Of a stretch of 43,383 nt of DNA, positions 37,814 to 43,383 are shown piece after piece (the stretch's first letter is position 1; each line of letters starts with the position of its first letter). Position numbers and translations under genes: made by a program. The stretch is from Desulfobacteraceae bacterium (lineage in GTDB: Bacteria > Desulfobacterota > Desulfobacteria > Desulfobacterales > RPRI01): contig JAABQB010000024.1 in the NCBI GenBank assembly GCA_011391695.1, positions 1 to 43,383 of the forward strand, in the 5' to 3' direction. A model generated the notes under the pieces. That model did no database searches, had not been told where the DNA came from, and saw only the letters and a program-made list of their open reading frames with translations.

Positions 37814-38728
37814 TTGGCGTCTGCATCCAAATTGATTACCCTCTCCGAAGCCATAAAGCGTTATGTGCCTGACGGCGCAGAAATTGTTATGGGCACTTCT
37901 CTTGAAACTCTGATCCCCTTTGCGGCAGGCCATGAAATCATAAGGCAGCGGAAGCGCAATCTCACAATGGTTGGCACTATTTCCGACATTCTTTTTGATC
38001 AGCTTGTAGGCGCAGGATGCGTCGAAAAAATCAGAGCGGCATGGGTTGGGAATGTAATAACCGGTTCATCATATAATTTCAGGCGCGCAGTAGAAAGCGG
38101 AGATCTGAAAATGGAAGATCATTCAAATCTGACCATAGCTATGGCGCTTAAAGCAGGTGCAATGGGAGTTCCATTCATGCCTGCTCTTACCGGTCTTGGA
38201 AGCGATCTTTTTAAGACAAATACTTCTTTGAAAATAATTATGTGTCCCTTTACCCGTAAAACCCTGACGGCTGTCTCTGCCATAAATCCTGATGTAGCGA
38301 TTATCCATGTCCAGCGTTCCGACGAACACGGGAATGCCCATTTATGGGGCAACCTGGGAGTGATCAGTGATGCATGCCTTGCAAGCCGGCATATCATTAT
38401 CACTGCGGAAGAGATTGTATCTCCCGGTGTCATAGAAAGCGATCCGAATCGTGTAATTACTCCGGGCTTTCGTGTCAATGCCGTAGTTCATGCGCCGTGG
38501 GGGGCTCATCCTTCCCCTGTTCCGGGTTATTATAACAGGGATCATGACGCATTCATTGAATACCGCAATGAGAGCAAAACTCCTGAGGCATTTGAAAAGT
38601 GGCTCAGGTTCTGGGTTGATAATGTTAAAGCCAGCGATGATTATATCCGTTTACTTGGAAACGAACGGGTCGTAAAACTTAAATTAAAAAACCATTTTTT
38701 ATCCGAACCTGCTGACTATGGCTACTGA
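37814..38728 (+). CDS. Class I CoA-transferase, alpha subunit (glutaconate CoA-transferase-like)
   Basis: 304 residues from TTG 37814, chosen because AAAGGAG at 37802-37808 is well spaced; an upstream in-frame TTG at 37784 lacks a ribosome-binding site. Features shared with GctA/IpdA-type subunits: SLSEAIKRYVPDGAEIVMGTSL-like start, RAAWVGNVITGSSYNFRRAVESG, AGAMGVPFMPALTGLGSDL, and INPDVAIIHVQRSDEHGNAHLWG. The alpha subunit binds CoA/substrate and pairs with the beta subunit encoded next. It transfers CoA between acyl-CoA and a free acid; the substrate is not identifiable. Overlap with the next gene is 11 nt, so the subunits are co-translated. Confidence 0.85.
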   Translation: MASASKLITLSEAIKRYVPDGAEIVMGTSLETLIPFAAGHEIIRQRKRNLTMVGTISDILFDQLVGAGCVEKIRAAWVGNVITGSSYNFRRAVESGDLKMEDHSNLTIAMALKAGAMGVPFMPALTGLGSDLFKTNTSLKIIMCPFTRKTLTAVSAINPDVAIIHVQRSDEHGNAHLWGNLGVISDACLASRHIIITAEEIVSPGVIESDPNRVITPGFRVNAVVHAPWGAHPSPVPGYYNRDHDAFIEYRNESKTPEAFEKWLRFWVDNVKASDDYIRLLGNERVVKLKLKNHFLSEPADYGY

Positions 38729-39491
38729 TTCTAATCATTACACTCTTTCCGAGCTTATGGTTACTGCGGCCGCACGTGAAATCGCGGACGGTGAAGTTGT
38801 TTTTGTCGGCATGAGGCTTCCGCTCCTTGGATTTCTTCTTGCCAAACGCAGCCATGCCCCGGATGCAGTCGGGGTTTACGAGCTTGGAATTGTGCGCGAT
38901 TCGCCCGCGCCGGAACCTATTCTCACTATGGGAGATCTTCCGAATCTTTTCAGGGCAAAATGGCTTTCCGACACATCCGATGTAATGGGCCTTCTTCAAA
39001 ATGGAACCATTGACGTCAGTTTTATCGGGGGCGCCCAGGTTGACCGTTTCGGAAATTTAAATACAAGCTACATAATAAATTCCGGAAAATTGGCGACAAG
39101 ACTTCCCGGAAGCGGAGGTGCCTGCGATCTTGCAAGCCTTGCAAAAAGGCACATCATCATAATGGCCCATGAGAAGCACAGGCTCGTACCGAAGGTTGAT
39201 TATATAACTTCTCCGGGTTATGGTGATGGTCCCGGCTGGCGTGATAATGCCGGGCTGCCGCGCGGTGGTCCGTCAGCAGTGATAACGTCTTACGGGATAA
39301 TGAAATTTGATCCTTATACGAAAGAGATGGTTCTTGTTTCCGTGCATCCCGGCATAACTGTTGAGCGTGTCCTTGAAAATACAGGATGGCCTCTCAAGAT
39401 ATCGGATAATATTTATAACACGCAGAAACCTTTGGACTCCGAACTGAAATTGCTGCGTGAACTGGATCCCGGAGGCTACTGGACAAAATAG
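38718..39491 (+). CDS. Class I CoA-transferase, beta subunit (glutaconate CoA-transferase-like)
   Basis: 257 residues. Glu55 in VYELGIV aligns with the catalytic Glu54 of the Acidaminococcus glutaconate CoA-transferase beta subunit (from memory), which forms the enzyme-CoA thioester; its retention supports true transferase activity rather than the hydrolase-like IpdB. Other family features: VGMRLPLLGFLLAKR, SFIGGAQVDRFGNLNTS, LPGSGGACDLASLAKR, YITSPGYGDGPG. It overlaps the alpha subunit by 11 nt. Next to TRAP transporter genes, it may activate the imported acid; that is inference. Confidence 0.85.
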   Translation: MATDSNHYTLSELMVTAAAREIADGEVVFVGMRLPLLGFLLAKRSHAPDAVGVYELGIVRDSPAPEPILTMGDLPNLFRAKWLSDTSDVMGLLQNGTIDVSFIGGAQVDRFGNLNTSYIINSGKLATRLPGSGGACDLASLAKRHIIIMAHEKHRLVPKVDYITSPGYGDGPGWRDNAGLPRGGPSAVITSYGIMKFDPYTKEMVLVSVHPGITVERVLENTGWPLKISDNIYNTQKPLDSELKLLRELDPGGYWTK

Positions 39492-39541
39492 CGTAGTACT
39501 GGCTGATATCTACTTCTGCACACGTTTGGAGGACTTTTTTC

Positions 39542-39569
39542 TTGACAAAAAACTCTATAGCTGTAATGT
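39542..39569 (+). promoter_or_regulatory. dctP: Possible promoter of the TRAP genes
   Basis: A perfect -35 TTGACA at 39542-39547 is followed after 16 bp by TAATGT at 39564-39569, preceded by TG. The -10 match is only moderate. It would give a leader of about 90 nt before dctP in the 174-bp gap after the CoA-transferase genes. Confidence 0.45.
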
Positions 39570-39665
39570 AACTTACGAATGGTTTTTAGCTAATGAACAT
39601 TGTTTAGAAATAGTTCGTTTTTTAGGCAAATAAATCAACAAAGGCATTAATGAAAGGAGGAACAG

Positions 39666-40748
39666 ATGAAATTCAGTAAAATGTCAGTTTTGACGGCGCT
39701 CTTTACAGTCTGTTTTGTGCTGTCGGGTAGTCTTGCGCTTGCAGGTGCTCCATCACTGGATGCATGGAAACCGGCTTTTGATCCCTCAACGGCAAAATAC
39801 AAATGCGTTGTTTCCAATGTATCTACTCCGGGGCTAAAAGGGGTTTATGCCGGTTTTGCCATAAGGGATGAGCTTTGGAAAAGAACAAACGGCCAGATTT
39901 ATATTGATTTCAAGCCTTTTTCAATGCTGGGCGGGGAAGTTGAGGTTTTAAACCAGCTCCAGATGGGCGCGATCCAGGGCATGGGTGTCAGTTCTGTTGC
40001 ATCAACAAACCTTGGGCCAAGATTCGGCCTTGTTAACCTTCCATTCCTGATCGATTCTTTTGAAAAACTCGATAAATTCGCAGCCAACAAAAAACTTTTT
40101 GACCATTTCATGATGGCAATGGATCATCAGGGGATCATCGGCCTTGACATCACAGGCTACGGCAACTACGGTTGGGCATCAAAGACTCCTGTCAGGACGA
40201 TAGCCGATGCGAAAAAAGTGAAATTCCGTATTGCCGAAGCTGAAGTAAATCAGATTCTCTACAAGGAATGGGGATTCAATCCGGTTGTCATGCCATGGCC
40301 GGATGTCCCTATGGCACTCAAACAGGGAGTTATCGACGGCCTCGATCACGCCCCTGCGGTATGCAGCCTTACAAAGAAGTTTGAAGATGCCAAATTTTTT
40401 ACACAGATAAATTATGCGCAGGGCCTTTTTATATGGATTTTCAACAAGGCCTGGTTCAACAGCCTTCCCGCAGACCTGCAGAAAACCTTCAGGGAGGTTG
40501 TAAGTGAAGTTTGCGCTGCAACACGTAAGGCGACAGTGCAGCAGGAAGCCGATGAGATCAATAAGGCAACAGCGGCAGGTGTTATGTTCTTCAAGCTCTC
40601 CGATGCCGACACGGCAACTTTGAGAAAGCAGGGCGATGTAGCACATAAAAAATATGCCGATCAAATCAACAAGATTTATCCCGGCGACACGTATAAGCCG
40701 AATAATTTCTTAAAGGAAGTTGAGGATTTTATGGGATATAAACCATAA
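39666..40748 (+). CDS. dctP: TRAP transporter substrate-binding protein (DctP family)
   Basis: 360 residues with a Sec signal peptide at 1-26 (hydrophobic core LTALFTVCFVLSGSLALA). The mature protein has the DctP fold: KRTNGQIYIDFKPFSMLGGEVEVLNQLQMGAIQG, and KVKFRIAEAEVNQILYKEWGFNPVVMPWPDVPMAL (two motifs, each quoted in short form), where the Arg of KFRI is the family's carboxylate-binding residue. It is periplasmic and delivers an organic acid to DctQM. AAGGAGG at 39655-39661 supports the start. A terminator separates it from dctQ. The ligand is unknown. Confidence 0.9.
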   Translation: MKFSKMSVLTALFTVCFVLSGSLALAGAPSLDAWKPAFDPSTAKYKCVVSNVSTPGLKGVYAGFAIRDELWKRTNGQIYIDFKPFSMLGGEVEVLNQLQMGAIQGMGVSSVASTNLGPRFGLVNLPFLIDSFEKLDKFAANKKLFDHFMMAMDHQGIIGLDITGYGNYGWASKTPVRTIADAKKVKFRIAEAEVNQILYKEWGFNPVVMPWPDVPMALKQGVIDGLDHAPAVCSLTKKFEDAKFFTQINYAQGLFIWIFNKAWFNSLPADLQKTFREVVSEVCAATRKATVQQEADEINKATAAGVMFFKLSDADTATLRKQGDVAHKKYADQINKIYPGDTYKPNNFLKEVEDFMGYKP

Positions 40749-40771
40749 AACCCGCTTTAACCTTGGGTTCA

Positions 40772-40806
40772 AAGGGGGCTGATAACATTCTCAGCCCCCT
40801 TTATTT
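40772..40806 (+). terminator. Intercistronic terminator between dctP and dctQ
   Basis: AAAGGGGGCTGA (40772-40783) pairs with TCAGCCCCCTTT (40792-40803), a perfect 12-bp stem with an 8-nt loop, followed by ATTTATT. It probably reduces read-through so that the binding protein is made in excess over the membrane subunits. Confidence 0.85.
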
Positions 40807-40867
40807 ATTAAAACCATAATCATTGCTACATCTTTTTACTCCGGCAACAATATGTGTCAGAATCGTC

Positions 40868-40887
40868 ATTCCCGATACAGCGGGAAT
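40868..40887. repeat. REP-like small palindrome
   Basis: ATTCCCG (40868-40874) and CGGGAAT (40881-40887) form a perfect 7-bp stem around ATACAG. The CGTCATTCCCG...CGGGAAT pattern is common in intergenic DNA of proteobacteria. It lies between the dctP terminator and dctQ. Confidence 0.5.
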
Positions 40888-40935
40888 ATTGCCGGAGGAA
40901 TATTTTTACGATAATGTTTTTAAGGGAAATTACTT

Positions 40936-41433
40936 ATGATAGGAAAGATTTTAGGTATTTTAGATAAAATCCTTTCTTTTTTCGAGGATTGGACTCTTTT
41001 TCTCTCTGTAATGGTGGCTCTTTTAGCCTTGTTTTTCAATGTTATCTTAAGATACGGGTTCAATTACTCACTCGCATGGTCGGAGGAAGTGGTAAGAGAG
41101 GTTATAATGTACACGACGTTTGTAGGTTGCAGCGTCGCTGTAAAGAACCGTTCCATGATAAAGATAGATGCTCTTTATCAACTAGTTCCTGTGGCGAGAT
41201 TTTCACTTTCGATATTCAGCAATCTGGTAATTCTCGCTTTTTCAGTCATGATGATTTACTACGGCACCGCAATGGCAAAACTCCAGGTCGCTACAAATCA
41301 ATATACAGTCATTCTGCAGATTCCCATTGTCTATCTTTATGCGTTTTTACCACTGACGGGTGTTCTGATGTTTTTCCGTACGCTTCATGTAATTTATGAT
41401 GATGTTGTGAGAGAGCGTGCCAAAAAAACATAA
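40936..41433 (+). CDS. dctQ: TRAP transporter small membrane subunit (DctQ)
   Basis: 165 residues with four predicted membrane spans. FNVILRYGFNYSLAWSEEVVREVIMYTTFVGCSVAVKNRSMI (quoted by its key parts: RYGFNYSLAWSEE and GCSVAVKNRSMI) is the DctQ signature around the second span. It stabilises and works with DctM in the inner membrane, driven by a Na+ or H+ gradient. It lies after the dctP terminator and 53 nt before dctM. Confidence 0.92.
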   Translation: MIGKILGILDKILSFFEDWTLFLSVMVALLALFFNVILRYGFNYSLAWSEEVVREVIMYTTFVGCSVAVKNRSMIKIDALYQLVPVARFSLSIFSNLVILAFSVMMIYYGTAMAKLQVATNQYTVILQIPIVYLYAFLPLTGVLMFFRTLHVIYDDVVRERAKKT

Positions 41434-41486
41434 TAAAATGAGTTAGTTGCATTATTCAGATCCATTGAAAAAGGAGTCCCTGAGTT

Positions 41487-42809
41487 ATGGATAGTAGTGC
41501 TGTGATTGTTCTTCTTCTGCTGCTTGGTATGATGGCGGCATATGTTCCGGTGTTCATGTGCCTTTTTTTTACTTCTGTGATTGCTTTTATAGCTTTTACA
41601 GATCTTCCCCTTCTTCTTCTTACCCAGACTCTTTTCAGGAGCATGGATAATTTCGCTCTTGTAGTGGTACTCTTCTTTATTCTATGCGGGAATATCATGA
41701 CTGCCGGCACCATTGTCGACAAGCTAGTAAAAGTGACAAACACTCTTGTGAGCTGGCTGCCCGGCGGGCTTGGTATGGCAGGCTGTCTCGCATGCGGCCT
41801 TTTCGGCGCCATATCGGGATCTACAGTAGCCACGGTGGTAGCACTTGGCGGTTTCATGATTCCGGCGCTTTTGGCAAAAGGTTATCCGGAAAATTATACC
41901 ATAGGACTCATGACAGCAGCCCCCAACCTGGGAATAATAATACCTCCCAGCATCAGCATGATTCTTTATTGCATGATTACAAATGTATCTCTTCAGGGGC
42001 TTTTCTTAACCGGTTTTGTTCCAGGCGTTTTAATCATGCTTTTTACATGCATTTATACTTATATTATTTTACGCAATAATACATCGATTGACCGGGCTCC
42101 TGTCCCGTCTTTTTCGGAAGTGCTCGCCATTCTTAAAGACGGATTCTGGTCACTGATGCTTCCTGTTATTATTTTTGCCGGAACTTTTTCGGGTGTTTTT
42201 ACCGCAAATGAGGCCGCTGTTGTTGCCTGCGTTTATGCTTTTGTTATCGAGATATTCATTCATAAGTCGATGAAGTTGAGCACCGTCAAAAAAGTTACTA
42301 TAAATTCGGCGGTTACTTCGGCAACACTTTTAATTATAGTTGCAGGAGCCTCCTGTTTCGGACGCTATCTTACATTCGAGAATGTTCCCGGTAAAATTGC
42401 CGAGGCCGTAGTGGCAAATATACATTCGCCTGTTATGTTCCTTATGACAATGAATATAATGCTCCTTATCGTAGGAATGTTTATGGATGTTATATCAGCG
42501 ACTCTCATTCTGGGTCCCGTTATTATTCCCATGCTTGGCACCTTTGGAATTGATGTAATGCATTTTGGCCTTTTAATGACGGTCAACCTTGCAATAGGCT
42601 ACTGTACGCCTCCTGTGGGAGTCAGTATGTATATAACCGGAGCAATGGCTAATAAGGACATCGTTTTTGTCTCAAAGGCGGTTATGCCGTTTATCATAAT
42701 ACAGATAATCGTTCTCTTTATTATGACGTATATGCCGGATCTCGTTTTATGGCTTCCCAAGGCGATGGGTTTCTGGGAGGCGATTGAGTCTGCAGCGCCG
42801 GCTTTGTGA
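41487..42809 (+). CDS. dctM: TRAP transporter large membrane subunit (DctM)
   Basis: 440 residues, hydrophobic throughout with about 12 predicted spans. Signatures: CGLFGAISGSTVATVVALGG, MIPALLAKGYPENYTIGLM, PNLGIIIPPSISMILYC, TFSGVFTANEAAVVACVYA and NLAIGYCTPPVGVSMYI. It is the ion-coupled transport channel that accepts substrate from DctP. AAAGGAG at 41470-41476 supports the start. Family members carry C4-dicarboxylates, keto acids and other carboxylates; the substrate here is open. Confidence 0.93.
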   Translation: MDSSAVIVLLLLLGMMAAYVPVFMCLFFTSVIAFIAFTDLPLLLLTQTLFRSMDNFALVVVLFFILCGNIMTAGTIVDKLVKVTNTLVSWLPGGLGMAGCLACGLFGAISGSTVATVVALGGFMIPALLAKGYPENYTIGLMTAAPNLGIIIPPSISMILYCMITNVSLQGLFLTGFVPGVLIMLFTCIYTYIILRNNTSIDRAPVPSFSEVLAILKDGFWSLMLPVIIFAGTFSGVFTANEAAVVACVYAFVIEIFIHKSMKLSTVKKVTINSAVTSATLLIIVAGASCFGRYLTFENVPGKIAEAVVANIHSPVMFLMTMNIMLLIVGMFMDVISATLILGPVIIPMLGTFGIDVMHFGLLMTVNLAIGYCTPPVGVSMYITGAMANKDIVFVSKAVMPFIIIQIIVLFIMTYMPDLVLWLPKAMGFWEAIESAAPAL

Positions 42810-42916
42810 TGGTTTGCTGGTCTCTGGTTTGTAGTTTCTGGTTTTTTCTTTGTTCCGCCTGGGGCAGAGACTACGAAACATGAGTCAAATCGGATTTTTT
42901 ATGAGGCCATCAATAA

Positions 42917-43383
42917 ATGGAACAGGAGTTAAACAACGACGAGAAGCTTCGCAGAGCACTGAGCTACCGCTGGGTGATTTTCTGGATCCTCGCGTTCGGT
43001 TATGTTCTTGTATATTTTCACCGTCTCTGTCCGGCTGTTGTTGCCGTTGACATGATGAAGGATTTAAACGCCGGCGGAGCCCTTATAGGGTTCCTGTCGG
43101 CGGCATATTTTTATCCCTATGCCCTGATGCAGCTTCCGGCAGGTCTTCTCTCGGACACCTGGGGTCCCCGTAAGACAATCACACTGTTCTTTATTATCGC
43201 ATTTGCAGGTTCTGTTATCCTTGGATTTGCAACTTCGGTTTCTTTGGCTATACTAGGCCGCACGCTTGTAGGGATAGGAATAGCCATGCTTTTTGTGGCT
43301 ACCATGAAGGTTCTTGCCGAGTGGTTTAAGAAAACAGAGTTTGCAATGATGACCGGGATTCTAATGGCCATGGGAGGACTTGG
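42917..43383 (+). CDS. MFS transporter, N-terminal part (cut by window edge)
   Basis: An open frame from ATG 42917 runs to the window end: 155 codons visible. AACAGGAG lies inside the gene, and no strong ribosome-binding site precedes the ATG, so the start is tentative. Spans 1-5 are visible; the first is WVIFWILAFGYVLVYF. The MFS motif A is GLLSDTWGPRK and follows the second span, and GRTLVGIGIAMLFVATMKVLAEWF marks spans 4-5. This resembles the sugar-phosphate/nitrate-type MFS permeases. It follows dctM by 107 nt and may be part of the same locus. Confidence 0.82.
   Translation, partial: MEQELNNDEKLRRALSYRWVIFWILAFGYVLVYFHRLCPAVVAVDMMKDLNAGGALIGFLSAAYFYPYALMQLPAGLLSDTWGPRKTITLFFIIAFAGSVILGFATSVSLAILGRTLVGIGIAMLFVATMKVLAEWFKKTEFAMMTGILMAMGGL

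Noticed and set aside
42850-43050. A small plus-strand open frame after dctM
   Set aside because: It overlaps the MFS gene start in another frame and has no family features; the MFS frame is clearly the real one.
1-43383. CRISPR array, prophage or integrase-linked island
   Set aside because: No regularly spaced direct repeats, integrase, capsid or transposase genes were seen; the only repeats are short fold-back elements and the tuf duplication.

Overview
The window reads as a chromosomal segment of a Gram-negative bacterium, most likely a Desulfobacterota (deltaproteobacterial, sulfate-reducer-like) genome. The basis is the order Thr-Tyr-Gly-Thr tRNAs, tuf, rpmG, tRNA-Trp, secE, nusG, rplKAJL, rpoBC, followed by one continuous str-S10-spc-alpha block, a lipoprotein MltD (hence an outer membrane), TRAP transport and class I CoA-transferase genes, and several kinds of short fold-back intergenic repeats. 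The taxonomic call is inference; no rRNA gene is present.

Layout. 1-64: start of an SRAP (YedK/HMCES-like) gene on the minus strand, cut by the window edge. 65-5700: an acyl-CoA ligase gene, a convergent SDR gene and an mltD-like gene, separated by short inverted-repeat elements; two copies of one element bracket mltD in opposite orientation. 5702-7865: four tRNAs, tuf copy 1, rpmG (L33) and tRNA-Trp. 7933-20159: secE, nusG, rplK, rplA, an L10 leader RNA, rplJ, rplL, rpoB, rpoC. 20319-37683: rpsL and rpsG, then directly tuf copy 2 (no fusA), then S10 through L17 including secY, map, infA and rpoA, ending in a strong terminator. 37750-43383: a promoter, a two-subunit CoA-transferase, a TRAP transporter (dctP, terminator, dctQ, dctM) and the beginning of an MFS transporter.

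How the genes work together. The central 32 kb supplies the translation apparatus (ribosomal proteins, EF-Tu, IF-1, tRNAs), RNA polymerase alpha, beta and beta', the transcription factor NusG, and the SecYE translocon with methionine aminopeptidase. The right flank looks like an uptake-and-activation module for an organic acid; the left flank has an acid-CoA ligase and a dehydrogenase.

Most notable: (1) beta' (RpoC) carries an approximately 99-residue insertion, residues 574-672, that looks like a parvulin (PpiC/SurA-type) peptidyl-prolyl isomerase domain, spliced between the IPKG segment and the rim-helix region; removing it returns the protein to a normal length. (2) Two tuf copies are identical over 1215 bp except one synonymous base, with identity stopping at the ribosome-binding region and the stop codon, and both use an odd purine-ending codon set. 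(3) fusA is missing from the str cluster. (4) MITE-like fold-back elements flank mltD and interrupt the infA-rpmJ junction.
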